Positions 22,781-34,942 of a stretch of 64,000 bases of DNA are shown here, one piece after another; within the stretch, counting starts at the first letter, position 1; every line of letters begins with the position of its first letter. Location of the stretch: positions 27,838,001 through 27,902,000 of the forward strand of contig CM114274.1 of assembly GCA_050084515.1 (NCBI GenBank), written 5' to 3'. Below the pieces are notes generated by a model. That model was not told the DNA's origin, ran no database searches, and saw only the letters and a list, made by a program, of their open reading frames with translations. Source of the stretch: Blasia pusilla (lineage: Eukaryota > Marchantiophyta > Marchantiopsida > Blasiales). The position numbers and the translations under genes were made by a program.

Positions 22781-23165
22781 GTATGGAGAGGCAAAGATGC
22801 TTAGCCTAGCCTATCGGCCTCCCTTGATGACATATGTGCATATGTCATCCTTTGGGGGCCTTCTTGAAGATTCTTGGTTTATTAGGAACATACTATGTAG
22901 GTTGAGGTGATTTGTATGCACAAGTTACTTCCTTGGAGCCTTAGCTTGAGGGCTTGAAAAACGGGTCTACACCAAGGACTGGCAAGGAGAGGCTTGAAGA
23001 AGCTCATCTTTCCGTACTTGAGCCTTCCAAGCATAGGGTAGGCAAAGTGTTATCAACATTCATTAGACATGTATTCCCTCACATTGAAGGTGGGTTTGGC
23101 TTCATCGTTATTCAATGTATTTAGAGAGGAATACCTTTCCTATATGATTTTCAGAATAGAGAGAT
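22781..23165. repeat. diverged direct repeat, copy 1
   Basis: Shares with 24215-24460 the order: CGGCCTCCC/TTGATGACATATGTG, AAGCATAGGGTAGG, TTCCCTCACATTGAAGGT, TTTGGCTT, ATTTTCA. Both are on the same strand. Confidence 0.45.
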
Positions 23166-24214
23166 TTGTGTAACCTAATAAGTGATTGCATGAATTGCAA
23201 TTTCTGTATGAGTTCTCATGGATTGACATTGTGGGAGATGATCAGATTTTAAGAAGGGCTATCCCTTGGGTTGGGCATTTTGGTGTATGTAAATTTGAGG
23301 TTCTTGATTTTTTGAGTAGGGAATATTTCTCCGTGTAAGGAATATGCCTTAAGGGTAGATATGCCTATATAAGGGGAGAGGGTTGCTTCAAGAAAATGTG
23401 TAGATTTGATATGATTTTTTTTGCTCAACTTTGGAGCGGTGGAGAGTTTGGTACTTGTAGTGGGAAAAAAATCATGTTTAAGCATGTAGGTAGCTATGTG
23501 CAGTTAAGAGGAGGATTCACGTAGTTGCAAGATATGACCCACATGAAGGGGTTGCTATCTTTGATTGGAACTAGAAAAAGAAAAAGGAGATATAATGATA
23601 TATGGGAGGGTTAATTTTTTAGTGTAGGTTTTTATTGCAAGTATCTCGACTCTATGATATTGGGATTTTTTATAGTCACAAAGATGATTTCAATGCATGA
23701 CTAGGGACATTAAGCAGAAATTCATCAGCAACCTAGGGCTAGAAATAATAAGTGTGCATGGTTCTTGATCTACATTGTGTGTGAGGCAGGTAGGCAACAA
23801 CTCAAGTCTGGTGTGAGAGTATCATTTCTTGATTGACTTACCATTAGAGATATGAATCTTGGGTCCACCCATGTCAACAATGAAAAAAATTGCACATATG
23901 CATGATGTGAATTGACTTTGGTTGTAAGTTGAGGTATCAATGAGAGTGGAAAAAAAAGACCCATGGATAAAGGAGGCAATGATTAGGTTGGAGATGATTG
24001 ATAATTGATGATATATTATGATCAAAGAGAATATGTGGGGAAAATATAAGCATGCATCCCAACGTGTATTCATTCAAATCTAGTTGGGGTTATCACATCA
24101 ATAATTTCTAAGCTTGGGATGTGAGGATGTAAGACCTGGTAGTGTTATTTATATGTTGATCATGAAGTGGTGTATGATTATCGTTTTTATGACATTTTTA
24201 GTCAGAGTAAGTAG

Positions 24215-24460
24215 TAGGCCTTAGCAGGAAGGCTATGTTTTTTGTTTAGTATGAAGAGGTGAGGAGTAACCTACTCGCCTCTCTTGGTGACATATGTGGA
24301 CAAGCCCCCCAAGCATAAGCTAGGGTAGGATGTTGTCATCATGTTATAGACTCAGATTTCTTCACGTTCAAGGTTAATTTGGCTTAATTTTTATCCAGTG
24401 TTGTAAGAGAACAATGTGTTTCCCACTTGATTTTCACTTTGGAATGATCCATGCAATTGT
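24215..24460. repeat. diverged direct repeat, copy 2
   Basis: Second copy of the block at 22781-23165: CTCGCCTCTCTTGGTGACAT, AAGCATAAGCTAGGGTAGG, TTCTTCACGTTCAAGGTTAA, TTTGGCTT, GATTTTCACTT. Confidence 0.45.
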
Positions 24461-25579
24461 TTAAGCAAAGCCATATGTAGAACATTATCCATAAGGTAAA
24501 TCTTAGTAATAAGACTTGATTTGGTGGTAGAAAGGCATGCTTGAAGAAGCAATACACATACATGATATGGTTAGGTAAAAATATACCATTTTAAAGAATA
24601 TTCATACCAAATTGGGAAAAAAATTATCCCAAAAGTCCAAAATAACTTGGAAGTTGGGCTCCCCTTCTATCATAGGAAAATAAATTACTTATAGTTTTTT
24701 TTTCGTAAAGGCCAATATCTCCGAAAGCTATATTCACACAATAAAAATAGGTTAGGAAATCTTATAAAATTTCTTGAAATTTAGAAGAAAAAAAAGGGCA
24801 ATAGAGAAAAAGGAAGTAAAATGAGGGAAGTGTCTATTGAAATCAACTTATCCAACCCCACATCCAAGGATCCACCAAGTACTCCGCATACATATTTCTT
24901 AGACTCGATAAGATTCAACTTTAATTGCATCATTCATTATTTTTAATTAGGCCTTGTGTTTATTTTTTCTAGAATGTGGTGAAAATATTCAAAATGTGAT
25001 GGGTCTTCCAAAGTAAATTGTGCCAAAATGTGCATAGAAAACATCTTAAACTCCAAGAAGTTGACCTTCTTAGGTTAGTTATGGTCGAGGCTATGAAAGA
25101 AATGCCACCACACAACACCGTATAAAATTTCAAAAGAAAAGGGGCACAACCTATTTGAGAACAACAAGGGTATAACCATATTCAGATAATAGACATAATA
25201 GTTCGAAAGATGTTGAACATCACTTCCCAAAGCAAGGCTTGAAGCTTTGCTCGAAAAATAGGATCTTTGGAAGGATGTATTGTAGATGACCATACTACAC
25301 TTCTAGAAGAATAGGAATAGGACAACTCTATCATCGATGAAAGAAAAAAAATTTAGAGCTAGAGTTTGTAGAAATCAAAACCTAAGCACTTTAGATCTAC
25401 CTCAATTCGCATTCCATATTTAGATTAGATACAACCAATAAGATGGATTTCACTTCATAATATTAGCATACATAAGTCCATTATATTAAACATGATATTT
25501 CAAACTCTAATTGATATCACAAGCCTAATCTGTAGGCTATGATGTACTATTAGAAAGTTGAGTCAACTATCCCAAAAAT

Positions 25580-26200
25580 ATTAGGAAGGTAACATGATAC
25601 ACAATTGTGAATACGATCCTTCCAAAGCATACTATAATTTGCTCCAAGAATGGTCTCTTGATGACAAAATCTCACGTATTCTCCACGTACTACTCCATGC
25701 TATAAAATTTAACTTGGTTGGTATCGCTTTTTGCAAGTGGACATAGTCTCAATGATGAAACCTTCGTATCGTGGGTCGATAGCCCTCTATCTCCATGACA
25801 TGATGAAGGGAACACAATATACAACTTGGACAGCCAACAACAAGCGATACATCTGTCTCTCCAAAGATCTCATATTGTAAATCTCTCATGGAGTTCTCAT
25901 TCTCTATTTATAAGGAGATAAAAAATCAGCATGCATCCCATCATGAAGACATTCCATAGCTCTGATTTTTAAAGACTTCAATTACACATAGATAAGGCCA
26001 AGAGGCTCGTAGCACCGGTCTTTTGTTGAAGGAGGCTTAACAAAGAGAGAGTGAGCTCTCAAGCTTACTCTCCTTGAGTATACCCTCTCTCTTTCCCGAA
26101 GCCCTCTCCCTGGTGATTTTTTTATACATGCCACCTCCTCAACCTTGACCCTCACCTACAATAGTAGGTCAAGGGGGCACATTCCTCAAATGGAACATAT
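25580..26200 (-). mobile_element. gypsy family scrap (GPF-like module plus LTR-like piece)
   Basis: 25580-25810 matches, at the nucleotide level, the E1 stretch 8925-9130 that encodes the GPF-like module (minus strand), with many changes. 26030-26115 resembles the R1 LTR segment 1270-1360 (AACAAAGAGAGAGTGAGC). The LTR-like part lies on the 5' side in element sense, so most of the interior is deleted. Confidence 0.55.
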
Positions 26201-26206
26201 CAAAAA

Positions 26207-26272
26207 GGAAAGCTCCTAAAAATAGATCAAAATGAAAAAGGGAAAGTTCCTAAAAATAGATCAAAATGAATA
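26207..26272. repeat. two-copy 34 bp tandem repeat
   Basis: GGAAAGCTCCTAAAAATAGA and the rest of the unit starts at 26207 and again at 26241 with one base change in the shown part. Confidence 0.85.
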
Positions 26273-27241
26273 CCTTCACCCCCACCCCCTCCAAAAAAAA
26301 AAAGAAAAGGGGAGGGGGGGCTTGCATGAGTGCTACCATGTTCCTCAAGAATCATTAGTAGGTCATCTTTGACATCCCAAGATACCCTTTATTGGATACC
26401 GTTCACTGCCAATCCTTGTTAAACCGCTAAAGATGTGACATGAGTTAAAAAATGAGGTTGAGCAATGTAGGGAGTACAAGGATGGATATTGATTTTTTTC
26501 AAAAAAATATTTATTATTGCAATAATAAATAACAACTCTCAAGGTTTAGAATGATTTTACACCTTATTGTTTAGAAGGGGATTAGGGATGGCATTGAGAG
26601 CATAGGATTTTCTTATTCTTTTTTTGCAAAAGAAAAAATGGTGAAGGATTTTTACTACATGAAGAGATTGAACTTAAGGGGGAGTTTAAGATTAAGAGGG
26701 AACTTATGGAGGAAGGAGAAGCATGAAAACGAGAAAAAAGAAAGTTGGGATTTTTTCTTTTCAAAATGAAGATGAAGGATTTTATTTCTTACTCATTCAT
26801 TGCATAGTCATGGTGAAAAATGAGAGTATAGCTCGTATGTTACCAAAGTGATTACGAGCTAACAAAGAGAGTTCTCAAATTGATCTCTTTTCGTGAAAAA
26901 AATAACCTTCTTTGCCATGCATGGTGTTACTTACTCCTTGAGGTCAAAATTCCTCTTCCAAGAATGGGAAGTAAGCAATTTGTACACAAGCCAAAATCCC
27001 AAAATAGTAATGATCTTTTTTTCACCAAATGGGCCGCACAATACGAGTGACCTTCCCTTCTTTGAGCTCATCCTTAACGAGCAAATATAAGCTATCTCAA
27101 AGCAATATGGAGAGACTTCCATTTACATAACACACTAGTACTATGTAGCGCGAGTGTGTGATGGGATTTGTGGGAAAGTACACTATTTCCCTTTTTCTTT
27201 TTTTGGAAAACTTCACTTCATTTAGGAAGATTGAACTTCAA
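26273..27241. other. AT-rich stretch, no gene seen
   Basis: Contains a C-run/A-run/G-run block at 26280-26320 that could fold back, and otherwise only AT-rich sequence. Short open frames at 26582-27122 carry no motif. Confidence 0.4.
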
Positions 27242-27425
27242 TCTACATTATTATTGGAGAGTGCCCATTCATTTTGCAAACTCCTCTCCTCATGATACTT
27301 GGCATTTTCAACCAATGGATCACTTTTCTTGTAAACTAGTAGGCTCTTTCGAAATGAATTTTTAAAAAAACACTTGAGAATTGATTATAGGAAGTAATAT
27401 AGATCCGTGCATAGGTATGGGTCTA
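27242..27425 (+). mobile_element. short non-autonomous Helitron (H1)
   Basis: 5' end TCTACATTATTATTGGAGAG preceded by A, matching the 5' end at 42116. A degraded hairpin-like 3' end, CCGTGCATAGGTATGGGTCTA, lies near 27402-27425. No coding capacity. Confidence 0.5.
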
Positions 27426-27502
27426 CACTTATTCTTAAGAATTATCATCGATATTTAATAGTACCATATTATTTGGATTATTAAGGAGAAAACACATTGT
27501 AA

Positions 27503-27707
27503 TCTATATTATTTTGGGAGAGTGTTTTCTTAATTTGCAAACATCTTTCTATTTGACACACGAAAAGTTAGACAGCAAAAAAATATTTCACATGTTAAGG
27601 GCAGAAAGAATAATTTGAATTTGTGTGCAACATCATTAATCTTTTTTCTTCAGAGATAGTACACTAGCTCTTAAACACATTTTTCTTACCCATTCACGGC
27701 ACCTTAG
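27503..27707 (+). mobile_element. short non-autonomous Helitron (H2)
   Basis: 5' end TCTATATTATTTTGGGAGAG, an interior close to H3 (GTGTGCAACATCATTAATC, ACACTAGCTCTT) and 3' end CACCTTAG. It is about 205 bp and the 3' hairpin is damaged (CCCATTCACGGCACC versus CCCATGCATCGCACGAGCACC in H3). Confidence 0.65.
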
Positions 27708-30700
27708 TGATACCCACGAATAAAAGTAATCTAGTGGCCACACAAACATTCCTCACAAAGTCAAGTTCAAAATTTTCTTTCTTTGCCTTTTGTTCATGTT
27801 CGAAGGATGTCTAAAAATACGAAATCCATTCCTACCATGACATGAAAGATAAGAATTGGACATGTTGAATGTCCTATGGCACATGATGAACGATCTTCCC
27901 CAGAGCTTTGTTTCCGGTCAGTTGATGTCTTAAAAGAATGAACTGAAGCCAACACCTCTCCATATTTCCATATCTCATCCTTTCGATATGTGAAGATAGG
28001 GCCCGATCAAGAGACACAACTTGAGCGATCTCGCAGTCCAAACTCGAAGAATCGCAGAGGGAGGAATGGACATTCTCAAGAAGAAAGGAAAGGAAGGAAA
28101 ACCCACACGGATCGTTCCAAATGTGAAGTCTTAGACGGTTGCAGATGATGTACTTGACAGTGATGGAGAAGGTGGGCTCGCTTTCGGAACAAGATTTGGA
28201 AGACAGAAGACATCGTTCACGCCATTGCTATATATTCTGCACTTCAATCAGACACTCCACGTCGGAAACCATCGCCGCGATTTCAAGCTCCACCGGTGTC
28301 GAACTCGTGTTCTCCCCTGGGGAGACAGTCGTAAGGAACAGACGAATATGAGCTGTCGCATGTCATTCCTGCCACAAAGAAGTCGTGGGCTACCTTAACC
28401 GACTTAAATTGAACCTTTCCGATCGATCCGATCCTCGCGGCAGTGGTTGCAGCGCCGTCTAATGATTCAACCTGCCCTGCTTGCGTGCGTGCGTGCCTGC
28501 CTGCTCGCCCGTCCGCGTCCGCCATCTCTCGGACTTACATATCCATTTCTGATTGATAGAAAATGAGATCTGCTTTTGGAGAGTCCGGCGGTGTGAGAGC
28601 CTCAATAAATGGAATCCGCTTTTCTGTGGCTGATGAGGTGCGGTGGGGTAGTAGTAATATATGTTTCTAAGCAGGACGCGTGCGATTTGGGCGCAGCGCA
28701 GGCTCTTTCGGCTCTGATAGCTGTGATAAGTCCGCATCGGAGTCTGGATGTTTGGGTCCTTGCCTCGGGTCTTGATCATTCCCTCCACGAAAATTCCATC
28801 TGGGGAATAATGAAGGGAGACTCTGGCTGGGGGGCGAAGTGGCTGCTGTACGCTGGAGAGACTTGTCAGGCAGCTGAGTGAGATTTGAGTCCACAACTGC
28901 GTCAACAAACACGTCCTGATCCAGGACAGTCCCGTTCGGTTCAAAGAAAATGAAGGTACAACCTCTTGCTGCATGAAATTAGGAAGGCGATGTGTAGAAG
29001 AGCTCCCGTTCTGGGGAGAGATACCGCTATAAACACACTGGGTGAAGCGAGTCTCAGAAATAGAAATAGAAAATGGGAATCCTAGAGTTTTAAATTCGGG
29101 TGCAAGTGTACTTCCTAGAGGTCGTGATCGACATTCGGGTTCCACTTCATTCGCTCTAGCTTCCTGGGGGACTAGTAGAAATGAAAGATACCACCCATAT
29201 CTAGGACAGAGTGAATCTCTGACGGCCTACATCAACCGTGAATAAACCTCGTTTGACTCAGAACGTGCTGACATTGCAAGATCCGGCCAAAGACTCCTCG
29301 ACCATGGCGTGAGATCAGACTAGCAGTATGCTTTTGATGAATTAGTTTACCGTGTACCTCATGAAGGGGTAAACTTGAGGGGTAATACCTCATTAATTTG
29401 TGAGAACATATCCCATCATGATAACGGCTACAATTCTGCTATGACGCAAAGTGTAACGACGCATGTACATTTCCACTTCTTCGAGCTCACACTGGAACGA
29501 GAATTTAGACGCTCAACATTGTTCAGGAGAATGGACTGTGCCATGGCGTTCGACTTGACCTCAAACCAAAAGCCGACGAATACTTCATACTCTCGTCTAG
29601 GATGTACGGTCATCTGGTCGTAGCACGCCAGGCAAGGCTTAGGCATGCACTTCATCGTTGCTAACAGAGTGGCGGCCGTCGACATTTCCAGCATTCGTGA
29701 CATTGAAGTGAACGCGTGCCAGCGGTAAGCGAGGACCCTAAACGTCATACCTAAGCAAAATCTCAGCGATGGAGAAATACATTTCACCTCGATTCCAGCG
29801 TCACGGTGGTAGGTGAATCGCAGAACGTGCAGACTGATTGGTCCCACGAACTTGGGCCCAAAAGTAGACTTCGCGTACCTCATGAAATATGCAGATGCCA
29901 TCAGCGCCTGGCAAATACCCCAGCCCTGCTTATTGGATTGGATTCAAGTGGTGGCAGAGTAATGAACATCCCTAAAGGAAACGCAGGGCAGGTCTATACA
30001 CGCTCTACTGAGAGCTAGTTCAGGTGTTGTAGACATCTTTTAGAATGACACGACAGAAAGGGCTCCCACATTTCCCAGAAATTTCGGAATATTTCGCAAC
30101 CTGGAAATCTGGGTTAGCAGGGGGGCACTACGTGTCTTCCACAGAGGGATAAACCATGTCCAAAAGTCCAGTTAAGAACTCCTATAAAGACGAGCATTCA
30201 CACGGATGTAGCGGATATCTGTTACCTACGAAATGTTGCTTGGGATCCGAGCATGAATTCGGTTTTTGGGAACGTCTGATCTCACTCCTACTTAGGTGTA
30301 CGATATGGACCTTGCAAAAAAGCAAACTCCAGTTCGCAAAAGATAGCAACAGGGGCATTTCCTTGACTGTGTTTGAAAGGGAGCAGCATTGCAAAACCTT
30401 CGCTCCGAAGACACCGGATCATATGTCCTGTGGTATTTGTGGGTTCATGAGATAAGCCTAATTACTTGCCTTTGTTGACTAAAAATCGGAGGCCTTCGTT
30501 TGGTTTGGCCTGACGTTATCTCTACGATGGTAATTGCATGCACATTAAGAGCATCGTCCTATGAACTTCAATGAGAAGGTCTTTCGAGATCCGATGATCT
30601 CCTCTTTTAAGCTTGGACTCTAGCATTATAGAGCAAGACCTCAAAGTATTTCAAATTAGACCTGTGTGGATGGAAGTCATGATGACCTACTTACTGTACA

Positions 30701-30775
30701 AAAACTCAAGAAACCCCAAAGTTGAGCTTCTTCACGTCTTTCCTCATGTTTTTTATATGGAAGAATCCGCTTGAG
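27708..30775. other. region downstream of the first ICE1-like gene; no gene established
   Basis: Base composition rises in GC from about 28.0 kb. Two open frames on the minus strand are notable only for length: 29145-28459 (228 codons) and 29901-29428 (157 codons, reading YFMRYAKSTFGPKFVGPISL). Neither has a motif I can name or obvious splice partners. A GTGC/TGCC short repeat is at 28480-28503. The 3' UTR of the ICE1-like gene is expected just below 30776. Confidence 0.4.
29428..29901 (-). CDS. hypothetical open frame, unassigned
   Basis: A 157-codon minus-strand frame in GC-richer DNA. It reads as mixed hydrophobic and Cys-containing sequence (SLRFCLGMTFRVLAYRWHAF, CMPKPCLACYDQ) with no family I recognise. 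It may be a chance frame, an exon of an unknown gene, or a decayed gene fragment. Confidence 0.15.
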   Translation of the reverse strand: MASAYFMRYAKSTFGPKFVGPISLHVLRFTYHRDAGIEVKCISPSLRFCLGMTFRVLAYRWHAFTSMSRMLEMSTAATLLATMKCMPKPCLACYDQMTVHPRREYEVFVGFWFEVKSNAMAQSILLNNVERLNSRSSVSSKKWKCTCVVTLCVIAEL

Positions 30776-33700
30776 TCAAGGGCTAGATGCGGCCTCCAGG
30801 AGAACCTGCTTTATTTCCTCCACACTAATGTTCGTCTCCTTCAATTGCTGCCATCATCCCAGAAGAAAAAAAACTGGTTAGTGAGGTGGAAAGAGACGAT
30901 AATCCATGGTCGGTTTCAAACTTCCTGGGTTGGTATCATAGATTCTACATTCTACTTGAGGACCACTAAATAAAGGCCGACAGCATAAACAGATCTTGGG
31001 ACGAAGGATAGCTATCGGAGCTCTAGAAAGAGTCAGATTTAATCGTGAACGGCTCACCCACTAGTGGTTCTGTATTTATGATTCACGACATAGTCATAAA
31101 GAAAATTTGAGTGTTCTTCATGACGAGGGGATGGCCCAGTGCACCCTCCCCACGTGTGGGACAAATGGGGACCAAAGCCTTGATTGGTACTGTACTTGAG
31201 GGAGGAGGTGAAATTGGCTACTGACGAGGGGAGAGGCGACAGGTGACAGTTCCGATTCAATTAGTCCTGAGGGTTTTTGAGCAGGTATCCTAGCCGCACA
31301 GCTCGCATGGATGACGACGTCACAGGAGATATCTCCGAATTGGAAGAATTTAGAACAGAAAAACTGGGACAACATACTCATGGGACTTTGAAATAGCGAT
31401 ACCTCTGCTCGAAAAATATCTAGATTGAAACCGTTGAAACTACTGACGACTGCTTGCTGTACTTCCAATCCAAGTCCATCCAGAGCTCGCATGGTCGATA
31501 GCAGAAGCCCTGATTTCCGTGTAGAAAAAATATGAATATTGAGCAACTTTCCTTCATTCCTTGTTCTCACATCCACCTGGATTCATGTCAGCATCATTTT
31601 TTGATCAGCACACAAACTTTGACTTGAAGGTTAACTTCGTTCAAATCTGAGAAGGCATTTCCCACTTCTATGGAATCTCAGGGGCATGAAGAGTTAAGAG
31701 TGTTCACCGTAGTGGGTTGTGGTGTTTCTGGACTTGGCAAGGGAGATGGAGACTCCTCCTTAACCCGAACCGCTAGACTTGATGTCGAGGGAGGCAAAAC
31801 TGGGTGTTCTAAGGGACTACGGGGGAGGGGGAGGGGCTCGATAGCAGGTTTACACGTCTCTAGCTCCATGTGCAAATCTTGAACGTTTTGAAGTAGCTCC
31901 TTCAAATACTCGATTGCATCCCCGAGTATCGATGCTCTGTCCATCTGCAGTATCCAGCACGCTCAGCATTTGTTAGTAGTTCATAGCAAGACGACGACTC
32001 TCTTACCTATCTTCCTGGTTTGAAAATTATCAAATGCATTAGTACAGGAACGACACACTGTCCTCATGAAGTGGTGGTCTAGTCAGTGCGTTTTCAATGG
32101 AGGTAAGATGCACCAAGCCTATCTGGCCTGTTGTCTAGGTCTAGATCTGAGCCGCACCTGGTGTCAAGCCAAACTCACTTTGACCTATTATTAGAGAGCC
32201 ATTGCTTTAGAAATCTTAGAACGAACCCTCGACGGATTTGAGGAAAGAGACAATGAGAGTGTTCACGGAAATTCACAAACGAAAACTTCCCAGGTGAAAA
32301 GGCAGAACGAGAAACCGCCACATTCTAACGAGAGTCAAACAAACCCATTCTAATCAGAAGAGTTCAACGCTTCGAAGCGTGCAGAGGAGCAGTACGAGCT
32401 AGGAAAATCTCAAATCGACACCAGCGGTATTATACTCCAACATCTGATAGGCTTGATCCCAAATGTTCGCACTAATTCAGGTAAGACCAGTCTGATGCTT
32501 AGCTTTCCGAGCTACCATCCACGACCACATTCAGGCCTGACCAAATTAGAAGCTCCTAAATATAATATCTACCCAAGCACAAACATGAATCATGATATCT
32601 CCTTCGTAACATGCGGATCAGGAATTACGCACCTTCGTTATTTTTGGCACCACAGAACGGAGCATGTAAAGCCGGTCATTCAGTTTCTTCCTGCGCCTTC
32701 GTTCTGCCATCAGATTCTTTGCAGGCAAGCCCTTATTCCCTTTGCCTTTCTCCCCTGAGACACCATAAACCGCTCCTTGACCAAAACCCTCCATTCCTAA
32801 GGTGTCATCTGTTTCATACAGCATGCCAGATCCACCACTCTCATCCATGTCGTCCTCCTCCTTGGCGTCTTCCCGGTCCAAGTGTTGACCTCCATCCATA
32901 CCAAACTCGCTGACCTCATCCGGGGCCAAAGCTCGAGCACGCCTTTTCTCTATCTTGGGAGCAGAAGAGACGGTCCCCTTTCCCTTCACATTTGGGCTCT
33001 CCTGGTCTGGAGTTTCCATAGTGGTGTCATTCGAAGCAGAGGTGACGAGGTGAGGGGGTGATTTCATGATGGGAGAAAGTGATCCTCCAGAAGATAAAAG
33101 ATGTCGCAACGCTGCCCGCTTTTGAAATAAGGTTTGATGATTGGGGCCTATTTCTGGACTCGCTGAGGGTTTAGACAACAAGGGTGGCCTTTCAATATTA
33201 GACAGAAAGTGCTCGTCCTGTCGTAGCAGAGTTCTTCGAAGTGAATTGCTCATGTTGTCACCAAAGCCACTGGTGCCGAAACTGTGAGTTAAAGAGCTAC
33301 TTAAGGGAATTCCTGCGCTACCTGGAAGAGGGTTATGTCCGTTACTCACAATAGTTCCCGAATTCATACCGAGATTGTGAATAACACTGTCATCAAGGCT
33401 ACTGACGGGGCTCAGATGGTTCAGAAGCCCACTAGGACATCGACCATTGTTGGGAGAGTTAAAACCCAAATCAGTTATCAAGATCCCATTGTCTCGAGTG
33501 ACATTGATGTTGCCGCCTCCGATTCGATTGTCTACACATTGGTTCCCGTTAAGCCTTTGGAGCCCACTTATCTGCCCAAAGTTCGGCAGGTAATTGCGCG
33601 TCTCATCTACTGGCAGTGAACCCTCCCCAATAGTGGATCTGCTGGACCGGCTATCCGTAATGTTGAACGGCTTATTGAAACTGCGGGACAGGAAGTTTAA

Positions 33701-34942
33701 GTGCGGGGAGTCTAAGTTGAAATGTGCAGCTAACATACTCTCTGGCTGTGAAGCGAGAGCAGATGCGTACGATAGCTCTTTCATTTCATTCATCAGTGAG
33801 TTTACAGGTGCCACGGACCAATCCTCCTCCAACAGTCCTCGGGAATAATTTGAGATTGCCGGAAGACCCTCCTGCTAAGCAAGTCAACATTACTATCGTG
33901 TACCAGTAACCAGAACCTCGTAATTCAAGTAGACGGCAACTTCATAGCATTCATGGTACAGGCCGTGGACTCAGGAGTGGATGCAATAGAAATACATGTG
34001 CCTTCACAGTTTTGAACATGCTACCACACACTCCAGCTGAAAACTTAGACTTGACGACAACGAGTGGACATAAGAGTGTTCGACAGGTACTTCCTCAACT
34101 ACAGATCCCCAAAGACCGCAAGACGTTTCCTGGAGGACGTCCATATAAGTCAGGCGCATCCAACGCGTGGGGAGATGTGATATCGGACTACGGAAGACGA
34201 ACGCGTCATGACCGAAGACTGGATCGAAACGCATCACAGTGAAGCAACCTAATAGAGAGCTATGAAAAGTGCAAACTCCGATCCTTGCAGCTGAGATCCC
34301 TGGTGAAATCCTAGAATTTCATGAAACTGATGTGGAGAGCAGTGGTAACAACTCTACACAGGGACTGAGCTGAAACTTGAATTTTAACTACATGTTAAGC
34401 CGACTCTTCTTCATATACTACTTCGCAGGCCTCTGCAATCCAGGAAGATTTGCATGGTCAATGATTTACCTTCATCAATGAATGTTCGGTAGAAGTTTGG
34501 CTCTGACAAGTAGTTGTAGGCTTCCATCTTGGATCGTCTTCCAAGCCAGGAATAGAAGCAGAGAGCCTGTCCATTCACAATGCATGTAAATAGATTAGCC
34601 TCGAACTCGAATGAGTTCAGCTCGAGATTCAGAAACCTCGACCACTAGCACCATCTCTCGTGATCGGGACATGGCACCAACATGTAAAACCGGAAGTGGC
34701 TGCAACTGCACCATTCGTGGGCAACACAAGTATCTCCAAACGACTTGAAACACTGGGCAGTTCATTCAATGCACCGCTTAAACGAATGCGCTGGCGAAGT
34801 TGGTTGCAGTCGTCCCACAGAGTGAGAAGAGAATGAAAGCGAATGCGAGCAGGACGAAATGATTATGATGAGAAAAGTAGCACCTCAAACTAGAGGAGCT
34901 GCCATTCATCCAAGCTGCTCCACCCCCTGTCGTGGAATCCAT
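30776..34942 (-). CDS. ICE1-like: ICE1/SCREAM-like bHLH transcription factor, gene A (six exons)
   Basis: Exons (minus): 34942-34884, 34566-34470, 33871-32633, 31944-31708, 31576-31403, 30847-30776; every intron begins GT and ends AG by eye; 625 codons plus stop. Exon 1 reads [18 protein letters not shown], like the ICE1 N-terminus. Basic region and helix 1 (about residues 436-465) contain [20 protein letters not shown]; exon 4 opens with helix 2, [18 protein letters not shown]. The C-terminal ACT-like domain is 545-625, ending [17 protein letters not shown]1/SCRM proteins bind E-boxes, partner SPCH/MUTE/FAMA-type bHLHs in stomatal development and act in cold response. The ACT-like part is diverged (FSTRKSG, SSFNGFN) against gene B (FCSRKPG, SCFNGFA). 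The nuclear regulator role is from the family. Confidence 0.9.

Larger units (their letters stand above)
22121..25579. other. AT-rich repeat-derived stretch, no gene
   Basis: No conserved coding motif found. It contains two old direct repeats, 22781-23165 and 24215-24460, both with CCTCCCTTGATGACATATGTG-like cores and both followed by a TTTGGCTT block and a TTGATTTTCA-like block. They could be LTRs of a very old element with 23.2-24.2 kb as its interior. From 24.5 to 25.55 kb I see only AT-rich sequence. Confidence 0.4.

Noticed and set aside
33335-33848. Plus-strand open frames within 33.3-33.85 kb
   Set aside because: They lie antisense to exon 3 of the ICE1-like gene A, whose reading frame is conserved with gene B.
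30776-34942. Gene A as a pseudogene because of its diverged C-terminus
   Set aside because: All five introns have GT-AG ends by eye, the total length is a multiple of three, and a stop codon ends the expected last exon, so it is kept as an intact gene.
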